A DNA stretch of 64,000 nucleotides, from positions 208,256,001 to 208,320,000 of the forward strand of contig CM059583.1 in the NCBI GenBank assembly GCA_030407085.1, read 5' to 3'. This document shows positions 1 through 13,180 of this stretch, piece by piece (position 1 is the stretch's first letter; every line of letters begins with the position of its first letter). Position numbers and translations under genes: made by a program. The notes under the pieces were generated by a model. It was not told the DNA's origin, did not search any database, and saw nothing but the letters and a program-made list of their open reading frames with translations. This DNA is from Trichopria drosophilae (taxonomy: Eukaryota; Arthropoda; Insecta; Hymenoptera; Diapriidae).

Positions 1-1700
1 GGGTTGGCAGATATGGATAGTAACTTTGACCAATGGGTTTCCTTCCTTCCTTCTACTCGTGTCTGGTGTAACTGAAGGGGAGTTCTTTGGTTGATGTTTT
101 TGTAAATAGACAGGGGAAACGGACCAATCTCCGTCCTTACGTCAGTCTTTTGTGATTTTTTTTCTTTATTATTAAAATTAATCTCTGTACGCTTTTGAGT
201 CGGGCAGTATATACAGCTGCCGCTAACGGGCTCATCGCGATCCGAGTGAATAGGTTGAGCGGAGTCAAAAAAGAAGAATCACGTTCACTTGAAATGCCGA
301 CCACTTAAATTTCCCAAAAGATGCCACGTGGCACTGTACCGTCACAACGGATATGTGCACGGGGAAAGCGAAGATGTTACAATACCGACTTCATAAATTT
401 GCGTGAAGTAGCACGAGTACGATGCGATCTAATGCTTGAGCGAGTTCCCACTTTGAGGATGGTAGTTTGTCGTTTTGAAATGATGTATATGAGTGTATTC
501 CCTTGGAGCGATCCTGGCTTGGCCTGTAAAATGCCAAAGAGTCGTGCGGCAGACAAAATAGTTAATGGTGAGTGGTCTAGGCGCAGCAAAGAGCGGATCA
601 CTCAAAAAAATGTACAGGAGTTAGCACATCCAGAATTTCAACATCGTCTGTAAGCTGAGCGCGAATTCATGTAAGCTTCGATTTCTCACAAGACTGTAAC
701 AAATTCCTCGAAAGTCGGAGTGTACGGGTTGAGAACGCATCCGATATGATGCTTCATGGACCGCACCCCAGCGCCACAATTTGAATGAACCTCCATTCTA
801 CGTCGTCCTCAGCAACGCGATCCCGAAGCTCATCCGAAGTAGTCGCGTTCGAGATGTTCCGATCGTGAGGCCATAGGAATAAAAAGTGTGATGTACGCTG
901 AAGCAGCATGATGGCCTCGATTGTCTGTTCTTACATGGTCCCGCACAGTCCACGCCAACGTTAGTTGATTAGTTAGTAAAAGTAGTCGATCCACCGAACC
1001 AATGGTAAAGAACCCATTAGCTGTGTCGGGACTACACGTCGCGTGATTACGGACTTCACCGTCTTGTGGGCCTGGAGTGCCCATATGCGTTCACGAAGTG
1101 TTCTCAAAGTGAGCGAAATACCTCCTTGCAAACAACGGACGTGGGCATTTTGTACCAACAAACGAGTTAGTGGTCCGGCAAGTCATTGGAAGTCTCTGGT
1201 CGGGAGCTAAACAACGAATCCCATCTTGCTGAATAATGGCTGCGATTAGGATGGCTACTTCTACTGGCTCTGGTCTTGGATAGGATCTCAGGGACCAGGT
1301 CGACGGCGTCAGAGAGAACAATGGGCCGCAGTCGACGTGGGAACGTGATTTCCGCTCCTTCCAAGACCCTGGCAACTTGGTATTACCCGGTTATACACCA
1401 TGCGAATACTCGGGCCGGAATGATATGCTGGCATTGAGGAGTTAAACAATTTGAGGTGACGAGACATTATGGGTAATGGCTTGATTCGCGCTACTCCGGG
1501 TCGTATGTTTCTGGAGCCTTGTTTCGTTGGCGATAAGCGTCGACGTCATTTAGGCTCCGTCTTAAGACCTGGAGAAAACGCATTTCTTTAGCGGGCGCAA
1601 ATCTAGCGAAGGCGGATGAACTGTGGTTCTTGGATTTCCTTGCGGGCGGAGCGTCGCTACTGAGCGATAGCCGTATCGTTCGCCTCTGAGGACTTCGGGC
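1..1700. other. Unidentified GC-richer block
   Basis: This stretch is visibly richer in G and C than the rest of the window. It has only short open frames on both strands, the longest being 110 codons at 321-653 (+). None shows a motif I recognise, and none is flanked by convincing splice signals that would make it an upstream exon of the neighbouring transporter. It may be a decayed retroelement or an intron segment of different origin. I could not find long terminal repeats or a reverse transcriptase motif in it. Confidence 0.4.
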
Positions 1701-1734
1701 TTCCTTGGTTGTTAGGGGATCTTCCTGTCGTGGA

Positions 1735-1925
1735 AAGGTGAAAAACCGATAAATCTAAAAGCCGATAGGTCAAAAAAGCTATAGTCATAAAGAAAGCAGT
1801 TAAAAAGCCGACACATAAAAAAATAGACACATCGAAGTGGAGAGTCATTTTTTGAACTGACGGTTTTTGGACTGTTGGCTTTTTGAATGTCGGTTTCTTG
1901 ACTGTCAGTTTGTCGACACCTAGGC
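1735..1925. repeat. Degenerate foldback repeat with AAAGCCGAC/GTCGGCTTT arms
   Basis: The left half repeats AAAAAGCCGA-type words and the right half repeats the complement (TTGGCTTTTT, GTCGGTTT), so the segment folds back on itself. The interior closely resembles the foldback at 53283-53495, including the word AAAAAAGCCGACACA and a following A-rich run. The ends are poorly defined. I infer two members of one MITE-like family. Confidence 0.45.
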
Positions 1926-1934
1926 TTTTTCATT

Positions 1935-3116
1935 CGTTAGTTGTTGTCAGTTTCGAAGTCGAAACCGTTCGAGTGCCGCGATCGCGACCAGTCTATATAC
2001 ATATTGATTGTGCAACGGAACTTCAATCTGAAACATCCTCGATTCGAGGGCGGTGATTGATCAAAAAAGGGATCATGTTAAAAAGTGTAATACGCTAGGC
2101 TCCATCCTAAGTTATACGATCGGTTCTTTCAAAATGGCGGACGTTTGTCCAAAGTTATAGCCTCTCACTATCCCCACTTTCGTATTTTTGTTTTGCTTCT
2201 CTATGTGAATGCCGTAAAGCGAGCGACGCTCAGCGAGACACAGATGGGGAAAGGAGAGGAAGAAATTAGTATAATTTAGGATGGGGACAGGCGTATTTAA
2301 TAGAATCATAAACGAAGGTTGGGAATTTTATATTACAATATTTTAAAAAGTTAATGTACAGAAACTTGTAGCGACGGAATTTCGATCTTAATTTGGCAAT
2401 CTGTAGAAAAAGCTTACCACTTGTTTGGCGTCCGATTCTTCCCGACTACCAATTTTCCGTCTTGACACCGACTCGATTCTTACTCTGTACCTTGTAAGTC
2501 ACTTATCCCTGGTCGATATTAATTGGAGGTTACAGATATAATTATGATACAACTGTTAAATGTTATTTATTTAATCTAGACTCTATAAATGGCCTGTAGC
2601 ATATTCTTTTAGTGTGGCTTATTACTGTGTCCGTGTTAGCTAATTTTCCTATAATATTATGGTATTATATAAAGACCATTTCGTATTTTTTGTACTATGT
2701 CGAAAACTTTTGTTATACTTTGTACCTAACTTTGTATTCGATTCCGGGAACATATTCTCCAGGAAAATGAGTGTTCATATTCATTAATGAATGTTCACTC
2801 GAGGAAAAGTATTTATCTTAATTTAGCACCTTCGAATGCTGTAAACTAAAATCTCCTTTTAGACGCATAATTGCCTTTGCACTAGGAAACAATAATTTAA
2901 GTAAATTTGATAAAGTTATCAAATAAAGCAGAAAAGATAAACCTTTATTTAACACGCTAATAGTATTCGGCGGAATTCTAGCCTATATAAGTTCTGCATG
3001 TTAGCAAACCTTCATGAAACAAAATATGAAGTCAGTTATAATTTATTATAATACTAAAAGAACACAATATGCAATAGGGAAATAAATGTATGTACACTTT
3101 GCGCATGTGCTGGCAG
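1935..3116. other. AT-rich non-coding stretch before the transporter exons
   Basis: No convincing exon is seen. A hydrophobic open stretch near 2617-2670 could be read as coding, but its donor phase does not match the next exon and it does not resemble the SLC26 family. A small palindrome lies at about 2776-2800. This is most likely intron of the transporter gene. Confidence 0.35.
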
Positions 3117-5119
3117 GAAGGGACGCCGTAACGACAATAGGGACATTTGTTGGGTGTTTAGCATTTAATGTGGAAGCAGGATTACTTCTTGGAGTCCTAT
3201 CTAACGTGATATATTTATTATATATGTCAGCCAGGCCGCAAATTGAAGTCAAGGAATGCAAGGTATGATTTTTGTAAATATATATTATTAGGTTCTGTGT
3301 GATACAACGGGAAAAGTCAATCTAAAAATTGAGAAATAAAAATATTACTTCTAGACATCTTTTGGGCACCAGTATTTGCTCATTAAGCCCGATGTCGGTC
3401 TTTTTTTCCCAGCAGCCGATTTCCTCGCAGAGAATGTGGTAAAAATATCGCAAAAGCGGGGACATGGGAAAATGGCGATGGTCATCGACTGTCAAGGATT
3501 TCGAGGGATCGATTACACTGCTGTTAAGGTAAAATGAATTATGGTACTCGCTAACAATTAACTATATAAACTAAGTATTCAAGGTCTGTTAAAGAAAGAT
3601 AATAATTGTGTATATATTCATAACTATGGCAGGTTTGAAAGATGGGTGGCTAAAAGAATGTTCAGGGATTTTTTCTCAACGTTTTAGTTAACATTGTTTG
3701 GCCTGTCTAAATTCTGAAAATTATATAGCTTCGTACAATTAATTTATTCCATTATCAACATTTAGATGCGGGAAGTTCATGAGTAATGTGTATAAAGGAG
3801 CGTTAAAAATGTCGTTTTTCTTTAATGGCGTTAAACCTGGTTTTACTTACGGTCCGATATGTGATCTCAATTTTACACGCGTTGGTGTAATCTGTTTTAT
3901 AAGATGACATTTGTTAGCTTTGCAGGTTTCAGGATTGATAATATCTAATTGTAGTAAAGAAATTTGCACAGTCCAGGGTCCATTTAACGATTTAACATCC
4001 AAAGTTACTCCAGGTTTTCTGGCATGTTTTGAATTTGGATATCTGCATGAATACGATTGCATATCTCTTGGTATAGTGCTGGAATTCAATATTCCTTCAA
4101 TCTTCCATAATTGTTTATATCGCAGACTGAGTCGTAGTTCTTACCATACCTGGATTAATTCTTTAAGGAATTAAGTTGAAGTTTGAGCCATGGATATCTG
4201 AAAGAAACTATTCTTGGCGAGCCTAAGTTTTTGTACGGATACGAACAATCGTCCCTGTTGACTTCTTCAGGTTATGCTTACCAAATCATGTTTTCATAAA
4301 GATGTCGCTCTTTTGTAGGAGTACTTTAGATTTTTTTAATATCGAGAAAAGCTTATTTATTATCAGCGTAAAATTTGTTCTGTACACCTGCCAACAATAT
4401 TTGCTTACTTATTTTGTAATCAATAATGATTAATGATTATTTTATAAGTGTAATTTGTTACAGGCAATGGAACGACTCGCTAAAGATTTCCAAAATAAAG
4501 GTCAACACTTATGGTTCTTAAATGTTACCTCGATAGAAGAAACAATTAAGAGTGTTGGAGACCCGAAAATAATTCAATTACTAGATAACGAAGTACAAAT
4601 CAGTACGCTGCTCAGTGCAACAGGTAAATAGTTATTTGTAATTCTGATTTTTTCGAAATATAAAGTAATATTTTAAGTTATAAATGATATACAAATAATA
4701 TTTGTGCCTTATGCAATTTAATATTTTGTTTAATGTTCTCGGTATACATCGTCTTTGTGAAAATAAAATGTTTTCTAGCTTATTTGCTCGGCATAAGGCA
4801 TAACTAATATATGTATTTCATTTATATAACTGAGGAACATAAAATATATTGTACATGACTTTCAATTATAATTTTTAAAAAAGAATTCTGGGGTAAAAAA
4901 TAATAAACTCTTGGCGATGTTATATTTATGAAAACGTTATATTTTCAATTATTTTTTGCAGTATCAGATGTACCGGAAAGTTGCAAAAATGAACAGTTAC
5001 CACTAGTTTTCAATGTTAATGAGCAAAGTATGCCACAAAGGGCAGACAAGCCTTCCGTCCCCCACGAAACGGAAGCTCTTCTTGTAAATAGGATATGTAC
5101 AGATAACAATAATGACTAA
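3117..5119 (+). CDS. SLC26-family anion transporter, C-terminal exons (5' part not visible)
   Basis: Four exons join in phase: 3117-3262, 3355-3528, 4464-4623 and 4972-5119, ending in TAA. The first codes for a hydrophobic segment (TFVGCLAFNVEAGLLLGVLS) typical of the end of the SLC26/SulP membrane domain. Exons two to four form a STAS domain, with the strand-loop sequence AMVIDCQGFRGIDYTAVK and then the helix AMERLAKDFQNKG. The protein ends in a polar tail (ICTDNNND). SLC26 proteins exchange sulfate, chloride or bicarbonate across membranes, and the STAS domain supports trafficking and regulation. The short sequence after STAS fits the SLC26A11 type (sodium-independent sulfate anion transporter) best, but the subfamily is inferred. 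The upstream membrane exons must lie left of the window or in unrecognised form. A start at the ATG of 3086 is unlikely because a splice acceptor (TGGCAG) follows it. Confidence 0.8.
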
Positions 5120-5589
5120 ATTAGTATTTATTTATAAACTTGTGTCGTTTCTTCGAAATAATGGCCTGAACTATTTTATCCGTCCGTTCGTCCGTCCATA
5201 TGTGTTATTTTTTGTACACTAATTTTAATCAATGACAATGAGGAAAATTTAGAAATAATCGGGGCAGTATACCAGATCAAGGCCAATGCATAGTGACAAC
5301 TAGAGGGCGCACTCAGAGTTCAAAACGTACTTCGGATTCACCTGATGGAATGGCATGACTAGTGTATTCGCCCTGCGGCCTTTAGCTCATGTATTTCTCG
5401 ACTGAGCAGGGTTTGGTAGACCCAGCTATTTAATTGACAATAGAAAAAACAAACTGAAAATGATAATTTTCAAAACTTCGACCCCCAGCACATGTCAGCT
5501 GGTTATTTTATAACATATTTTTAAACACTAATCTTTTTAGATGATTTAATATTTTAAATTAAGGTAAATTCGTACCTTTAACGGTATTC

Positions 5590-5595
5590 AATAAA
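5590..5595 (+). terminator. Candidate poly(A) signal of the SLC26 gene
   Basis: AATAAA lies about 470 bases past the transporter stop codon, inside a short AAAT microsatellite, so it may be coincidental. Confidence 0.3.
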
Positions 5596-5599
5596 TAAA

Positions 5600-7349
5600 T
5601 AAATAAATAATAATACGTTAAGAACCGAAAAGCTCTACTTCACACATGGAATACCATTCCCAGATCACTGAATACATTTTAAATTCTTATGCTAGAAAAT
5701 ATTATTTTGTACTGATTATTTTCATCCTTATTCGTATCATACGAAGACTTTTTTTTGTAAAGAATTCGATGTCTATATTTTTCGTTGCGAGCAAGAAACG
5801 TAAAAAACGTATTTATTCACTTTTTTTGTTCGACCTCTTCATAATCTAGTATGGATCGACTTCAAAAACTATTCAGGTCTAAGTTAGGCCATGGTAAACT
5901 AAAAATGAAGTCGAACTTTAAAATCACTTTTATGACTTCATCTAGGTCGAAGTAAATGTAAAATTTAAGCCATAAATAAAATTATTAATCGTATTATTTA
6001 AATAATACACAATTTTAAAAATCAGCAAAAAATATAATACAAGAATATATTAAATTCCTTAAAGGAATTAGTTTGCTAAAATGTCGAATTCCTCCTAACG
6101 AAATTGGTATTATATTTTAAAGTATACGTTATACTTAAATGCACAAAAACTACCATTCAACTTTATCATGAGAGAATTATACACATAGGAAATGTAATAA
6201 TTAAATAAATAAATCTTTTCATCTGTAAATAAATATTGCTTTCTTTATAATCGTTTCACTGCATGTATCCATTTTTTCCTTCTGCCAAGTCTCCAGTTCA
6301 TCTGGAAAGGCATAAAATAACAATTTTTAATCGGTTCTGTAAAAAACGCGCAAGTAATTGTTTACAGCGCAGTAACAATCTTCTACAATAATTAATTAAA
6401 GAAATAAACAAATATTTAACCTACGTGTACTGTCCAAAAGTGTCAAGAACAACCACAAGGACGACGTTGCTTCAGACACACTTTAGCCATGGTGGAAGTA
6501 TATCCACCATGACTTTAGCTATACACTACAGTGACTACGGGCGTATTCGCTCCGTGGAAGTGCGTTGGCGCCACCTGGTGTGCAAAGTACGTAGCAACGC
6601 TTTATGTTCAAATAATGAATGCAAGTATATTAAAAATAGAGAATTTGCTATTTATATGATGCTATTCGGTTTTATTGCTTAGTACGCATAATTATCAAGT
6701 AACATTGAAGCTTTTTTGTCTTTATTTTTTGGCTGTTATATCGTATAAAAGTACATAACCAGGTAAGTTCGGATGAGTATACAGCTCGAAAATAATTATT
6801 TTTATGTCTTATTTAACTATCTTGAAAATGATTTTATCATAATAACAAATATAGATATATACATAGGTTAGACTACAGAAAATGAGTAATATTAAAAAAT
6901 AAATCAAGGGCATTATAAGTAATTTCATTACAATTCATTTTCAGGTTAGATTTTGACTGATGTAACAAATTATTTACATTTATATTTCAAATATTTAAAA
7001 AGACTAGTAATTAATGGTAATAATAATAATATATGTACAAGAGTTGGTATTTGAAGATGGATATTATTATAAGGACAAGGTTCGAAATAATTACCCATCA
7101 AATAAAGTGTCAATGAGAAACATTTAAAAACGGAATTTTTATTTCCAACAAAATTGTAACTGCATATACTTTGGTGACCTGGTTATCTGGACTAGGAAAG
7201 AAACCAATATTATTTAGGTTATGTCACTCATTTAATTCTTCTTACGGTGTCTATTCACTTCATCCTTTGCTCTGTTTGCTCTTCTCTTTATGGCAGAAGG
7301 AAAATTGTAAAATTTACAATTACAGTTCTTTCTGCTATTCTTGCAGTTG
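5600..7349. other. Intergenic AT-rich sequence, no gene seen
   Basis: Only short open frames occur here. A hairpin (stem CATGGTGGA / TCCACCATG) sits at 6488-6518, next to a small GC-rich patch at 6530-6600. A small inverted repeat of GAAGTCGA-type words lies at 5850-5960. Neither supports a gene call. Confidence 0.4.
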
Positions 7350-7357
7350 GCAACATA

Positions 7358-8183
7358 GGTAAACCTTCGGAAAGACTCCGTCACCTGGACAAAATTTTAT
7401 TTACATGTTTTCCGACGTATTTTGGGTCGCTGAACACGAATCTGAAGTCAAAATTTGTCGCTCGGCCATATCTTGGCCGCTATGTTGAGAAAACAGTGAA
7501 AATACGTCATTTTTTTTTTAGTTTTTTGCATTTATCTTGAAAAGTGGAAGTTACACAAAAAAAAGTTTCAAACAAAAGATGTAGAGCACAAAATTCTCTA
7601 CAAAAAAGATTTTATACATTTTCTTCGTAAAGTCAAAAATAATGCCGTAAATTGAGGTTGAATATCAGAACAATTGACTTGACGTGTTTTCAGCATAAAA
7701 AACCCCCGCTAAAAAAAAAACTTAACCTTCCTGGTTTGCCTAAGCTCCGTCTGGGTGAACCGCATTTAAAGTATATAACATACTTTTGACATCTTGCAGT
7801 ACCGCTATACAAACATCCTAGCAGAGTCTAAATCCGCTAATTTAAACGCGGCATGACACGCCAAGTCAATTGTTCTCATATTCAACCTCCATTTACGGTG
7901 TTATTTTTGACTTTACGAAGAAAATGTATACAACCTTTTTTGTAGAGAATTTTGTGCTCTACATTTTTTATTTGAAACTTTTTTTTGTGCGACTTCGAGT
8001 TTTCAAGATAAATGCAAAAAACTAAAAAAAATGACGTTTTTTCGATGTTTTTTCAATATAGCGGCCAAGATATGTCCGAGCGACAAATTTTGACTTCAGA
8101 TTCATATTCAGCGACCCAAAATACGTCGGAAAACATATAAATAAAATTTTTTCCAGGTGATGGAGTCTTTCCTAAGGTCTACC
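7358..8183. mobile_element. Foldback MITE (826 bp) with 8-bp target duplication
   Basis: The element begins GGTAAACCTTCGGAAAGACT and ends in its near-complement (AGTCTTTCCTAAGGTCTACC). The two halves stay complementary for roughly 330 bases (about 7358-7700 and 7860-8183), leaving a loop of about 160 bases. It is flanked on both sides by GCAACATA (7350-7357 and 8184-8191), an 8-bp direct repeat expected of a target-site duplication. There is no coding capacity. An 8-bp duplication is known for hAT elements among others, but the termini do not let me assign a superfamily. Confidence 0.8.
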
Positions 8184-8191
8184 GCAACATA

Positions 8192-10203
8192 AAACGCTCT
8201 GTGGCTCTATATTTCGTTTTTTACGTTCAAATTCAATACGACATTCGATGTTGTTTCCTTCCTTAACAACACGGGCGCTTCGATCGTTTTTCTTCATCCT
8301 CTCGAACCATTTGCACGGAGCGAATAGAACACGTTTCACGCTTCATTGTTTTCTAAAAATATATCTGTTTTTCTAATAATGAAATACGCATTGCTCCCTC
8401 AGTAATACTAAATTTGGCTTACACTATATGTGTATGAAATCAACTATTTTTTTTTAATGTATACGTAAAGTTTTATATAGTTTAATGGCAGACAAATATA
8501 TTGTTATAGTAAATGTGGGATTGTTTTACTTCTTTTGAAAAATTTAAAGATTGAACTTCATTCTTTTCTGTTAAATTCGTACTTGTAGTTTATATTTTTA
8601 CCGCTATTTTTCCTACGTACATATAGGTATTGCCTATAGGTAATTTTAATCACTAATAAGTTATTTTAGTGATTTATTGTAAACGTTAAAAAAGTACTGT
8701 TTCGTTTTTTGTTTGTTCCAGTATCGAAATCAGCATAAAATATAGCGAAAGTGAAATTAACTTTTTTTTTGCAAGGTACAAAATTTCCTATAAAAACTCA
8801 TGGATCCTTGAAGCCTATTGTTAATAGATTAACGCTGGAATTTAGTGTTACAAGTTAGCAATGAACATTTAAAACCCATAATTACAGAATTTTCATATTA
8901 AGGGCGTAAAATAAAGTTTTACGCCCGAAATATTAACAATATTTTTCACCTGAACGAGTGTAATATCCGAATTTATGCCTCGATGTGCAGCTTTTTGCAT
9001 ATTCCGACGTTGCTTACGGCTAACGCAATACCTGCATACTACAGCCTACACTGAGTTCTTTGTAGGAAATTTTGTGCCCTACAAAAATGTGCCAGTTCAC
9101 TTTTTGTATATTTTGTACCATTTGCATCCAGAAGCATAAAAATGTAAAAATACCGAGTTTTTAACGTTTACAAATCATTAGAATTAATTATTAGTAAATA
9201 AATACTGTAGAATTTTCTCCAAGGTGTAATAAAAGTGTAAGTGTTCATACAAATATTTTTTAAGTTTGACAGAGCCCGCACAGTAATTACTACTTCATAG
9301 GTTCCGTAGAATCTACTTACAATTTTTCTGCGGATGGTATAGGATGAGCTATGTACATATTGAAATTGAGTAAAATTGATGTTCACTAGGCCGCATCAGG
9401 ATTTTTTATTTATAGAAAAAATGTATAATTTAATAAGTGTCAAACAAATGAGAGTTACTCAATAAATAATTACACACATTTGTATGCCTAAAAACTGACT
9501 TCTCTGTTAAGAAAAACAAGTTTAAATTTTATCACATTTATTAAGTTATTAGTAGATCGGTCAATTTAGCAACTGAAATTAAATAAAAATAAAAAAGAAA
9601 CATCTGCCGTTGTGCTTAAGAATCAAGGACTAAGGAAATATATAATTATGTAATCCATCATATTTCGGGGTTTCACCTAGTTGTGGTATAGATTATCTTC
9701 TATATAGCTGTTTTATTTTATGTTATTGTTATGGATGAGTAGCTCTGCCGAAAATATTATTGAAATCTATTCATTTCTTACAGGAATTTATAAGTTTTAA
9801 TAGTATTAATGTGGTAACGCTAGCTCTACTTACACATGTTCTATAATGTAGATTGGGGCTGAATATATCTTATTTTGTATATTTTATCTATTCATAATCT
9901 ATACGATTCAGTGGAGAATGTCTATGTTAATGTGTACGGGGACAAGTAATTCACAATACAAAATGTATATATTTTAAATGTACATCGTTAATAAGTTTCG
10001 ACCATGATTTTACCATACAATTTAGATATGTCTGAATATGTATTTTACATGACTAAAGTTAATACGTTAATACGTATTTGTACGGATTAACACATTAAAA
10101 CCAAATAATGTAGCTAACTCAAATAACTACAATTTTTAAGATACATTGAATGATCTATATTGATAATTATTGGATTGGAAGGTAGCAGTCCGTTTAAATA
10201 CAT
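8192..10203. other. Intergenic AT-rich sequence, no gene seen
   Basis: No open frame with coding features and no clear repeat boundary was found. Short open frames such as 9168-9386 (-) have no recognisable motif. Confidence 0.4.
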
Positions 10204-10544
10204 GTTGACCGACGTAATTTTACTACGTGTCATGTTGGAATAAATCGATTCACGTGTAAAGTATTAAAAGTACAAGCCATTTGTAAAAATATACAGATGT
10301 AAACAGCAATCATACAAATTCTGACATTTTTTATCGTTTTACTTTTAGTTTAGAAAACCATGTGTTTTCTTGTTTCGCATGATCTGAACTGTGGAAATTT
10401 AATTTTGGTTGATTACACATCGATTGTAAATCTGCAATAAATCCCCAGGTAATTTTACATAAGACTTGTATTTTTATTACGTCACACGTGAATCGATTTA
10501 TTTCCAACGTGACATGTAATAAAATTACATCGACTTTTTCAACA
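10204..10544. mobile_element. Foldback MITE-like repeat (about 340 bp)
   Basis: Arms of about 60 bases at 10204-10262 and 10482-10544 are near-complementary: TGTTGACCGACGTAATTTTA on the left against TAAAATTACATCGACTTTTT on the right, with a shared AAATCGATTCACGTGT core. The loop is unrelated AT-rich sequence. No transposase and no clear target duplication are seen. Confidence 0.6.
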
Positions 10545-10677
10545 TTGTTTAGCAATGCTTGCACTCAGAAGAAATTTCTGGTTAAAATTACTAGATGCGA
10601 TTAGTTTAAAAAATTCTGTTCATGTTAACCGGTTATACTGGTTAATGCAACTCAAAATATTTTTCTGGTTAAATCTC

Positions 10678-11973
10678 CCAGCCAGCAGATTTTTCAGAAA
10701 GTCCTCAAAATGAGGTCCTAATCTTGATATCTTTAGGATTTGCAAACATGATATCATAATGTGATCGCAGAAAGATATCTATTTTAAGGATCGTCCTCAT
10801 AAAGATGCCTTCAAAACATCATATTTATGAGATCAGAATTTGATCATAATGAGCTCATAATGTGATCAGAAAATACGGTCTTCCGAGCGATTTGAGCGCG
10901 CCACCTGTACCTCGATAGTGCTTCTCCCCACCGACCAGAAACTTTCCCGCTTAAATATAAACATAACCTCATTTACATAAGTGCGTTACAGAGGGTTATA
11001 TACAAGTATTCTGTGCGGTACAGACTACAGTGTGTCGTATTGTCATTATAGAATACAGTGGCTTTGAAACTACAAATTTTAAGTTGTTGTTGGTGAAATT
11101 TTGATCGAATAAAGGTTTTGAGATCTGAAATCTTTTGTCGTTGGCGAAACTTTAATCGAATGAATTCTGAAGTCTTGTGTCGTTAGTGATATTTTAATTG
11201 AGCTCACAGTCGAAGAATTAAAGAAAATGTACAGTATAATAAAATAGAATTTAAAATAGGATTAAAGTTTCACCAACGACAGCAGATTTCAAATCTAAAA
11301 GCTTCTTTCGTTTTAATATCACCAACGACTGCCGATTCCGAATCTATAATCTTTATTCGATTAAGGTTTCACCAACAACAGAAGATTTTAGGTCTCGAAT
11401 TCACTCCTGTTAAAAGAATATATTATACATATATTATATACATATATAATAAATAAGGTCAATTATCTAAGAATAAATGTCATAAGGCAATTATCCATAC
11501 TTGTGAGTTTGTTTTAAATGGATTTCAAACGTTACATTGTGTTATTATATTATTATGATATCTATAATAATAATAATTTATTCAGGTAATCAATTCATAC
11601 ATAATGGGATTGCAATGCAACATTTTTGAAATCCATTTAAGACGAGCTTACAAGTATGAATTGCTTTATGACATTTGCATTCAGAAATCGGGTCCCTTTA
11701 AGACATCATATATCGTTAACGAAATTATATCTTTATGAGGTATCTGAGCACATTATGATATAATAATGATACATTTAAGATCTCGTTTATTTTAGAACTT
11801 CATAACCCCGACCTCTTTATGAGGACTTTATGAGGTTCTCAAAATGATATCTTTAAGAGGGTCATCTGACCACATTATGATATAATTCTGATATCATTTT
11901 GAGTATTCTTAACGAGGTCAGACATTTTTTCTAATATCTTTCTGAGTTCTTTGCGAGATCAACTTGCTGACTG
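10678..11973. mobile_element. Foldback element (about 1.3 kb), CCCAGYCAGCA ends
   Basis: It starts CCCAGCCAGCAG and ends CTTGCTGACTGGG. Behind the ends both arms carry ATGAGGTC and CATTATGATAT words in opposite orientation. Inner inverted repeats lie inside, with TTGGTGAAA / TTTCACCAA words at about 11085-11400 and a further pair at about 11479-11680, so the element is a nest of palindromes. Smaller relatives with similar ends are at 41382-41594 and 41608-41783. Non-coding. Confidence 0.65.
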
Positions 11974-12248
11974 GGATACTATAGATACATGGTTATAAAT
12001 GCGAACAGATGACCGGCGTTATCCATGCAGGAAATGTAAGTTTTATGTAAGGGCGAGTATTTCAAGCAAATTAAGACTTGTCTATCAAGTCGGAAAAGGT
12101 CGTGTGACGCTTTTTTTTGTAGGGATATTGTCTCGATTTCTCAAAATTTACAGCGTGAGGCAGATAATACTTTGTACGATTCGTTCCGTAGTCTAAGAAT
12201 ACAATTTTTTATCAACTTTACCCAGGAGGGCAACATGTACACATATAG

Positions 12249-12431
12249 TCTAAATTTCTTAAAATGAAAATTGAGCCACTTTCTGCTAAAAGTGACTTTT
12301 TCACCAGCTCGAAAGTGGAAATCTCACTTTATTAAAAGTAGATAGAAACGTGTCACTTTAAGAAAGTGAAATTTCCACTTTAGAAATAGTGAAAAAGTCA
12401 CCTTTAGAGTGACTCAAGGAATTTAGAGTGT
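12249..12431. mobile_element. Short palindromic MITE
   Basis: This is a compact palindrome: GAGCCACTTT and AAAGTGACTTTTTCAC on the left, GTGAAAAAGTCACCTTT and GAGTGACTC on the right. An outer match of TCTAAATTTCTT with AAGGAATTTAGAGT suggests the true ends. It contains no open frame and lies about 750 bases upstream of the serpin start codon. Confidence 0.6.
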
Positions 12432-13180
12432 AGGATATACATAAGGCAAATCCACAGAATTTTTAAATACGGTATAAAAAAAATTTTTAATCCTACACTA
12501 TTATCGTTTTTCTTAGATATTTATATACTCATTAGAAATGGTAATAAATCTATGCTTGTGCAACTTTTTTGTCTCTGGCCATCAAAGTAAGTAGAAGGTC
12601 AAATGAAACTAAAACTTACAAGTTACATTTTATTTAAACATTTAATTATTTAACAAAATTTTGGTTTGGTATTAAAAGGTAATAATAATAAATGGAAATA
12701 AACGCAATTTCAGTAGATATAGCTGTGGACATGACATGCATACACTTTCGCAAGTATTTAAATTTTTATTTACATATTAGATAATGAAATTACAGAAGTG
12801 TTTTAATTTTAATGTAATATTACATCCGGATCCTATAAAGGTTTCATACGCAACATTTGCTAAACAAAAAGATAAGTTCAATTTTATACCATTTATTTAT
12901 TATTTATTGAAATGATTTATGCAATATGAGTGCATAATAAACAATACGCAGTTTAAATTATATACGTGTGACTATCTTGTTGAAGAAAAATGTTAAAGCA
13001 ATGCTTATCGTTTTAACCTGACGTCCACCGTGCGAATAAATTTCCCGGTAGACAATCGATATATACCCAGAATGTAGTCATTCGCGCGTAGGAGGAAGCA
13101 GCCGATAACTCTAAATCCTGTACTCATCTGTTATTTCAGTGGTAACTTCTTGTGTTGAACGTGTAGCTGCACCAATTAAA

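Noticed and set aside
321..653. 110-codon open frame in the GC-rich block
   Set aside because: Longer open frames are expected by chance at higher GC; no motif and an opposite-strand frame covers the same bases.
2617..2670. Hydrophobic stretch as a possible upstream SLC26 exon
   Set aside because: Donor phase does not match the next exon with the preferred acceptor, and the sequence lacks SLC26 similarity.
5181..5199. CCGT/TCCG microsatellite
   Set aside because: Too short and common to matter.
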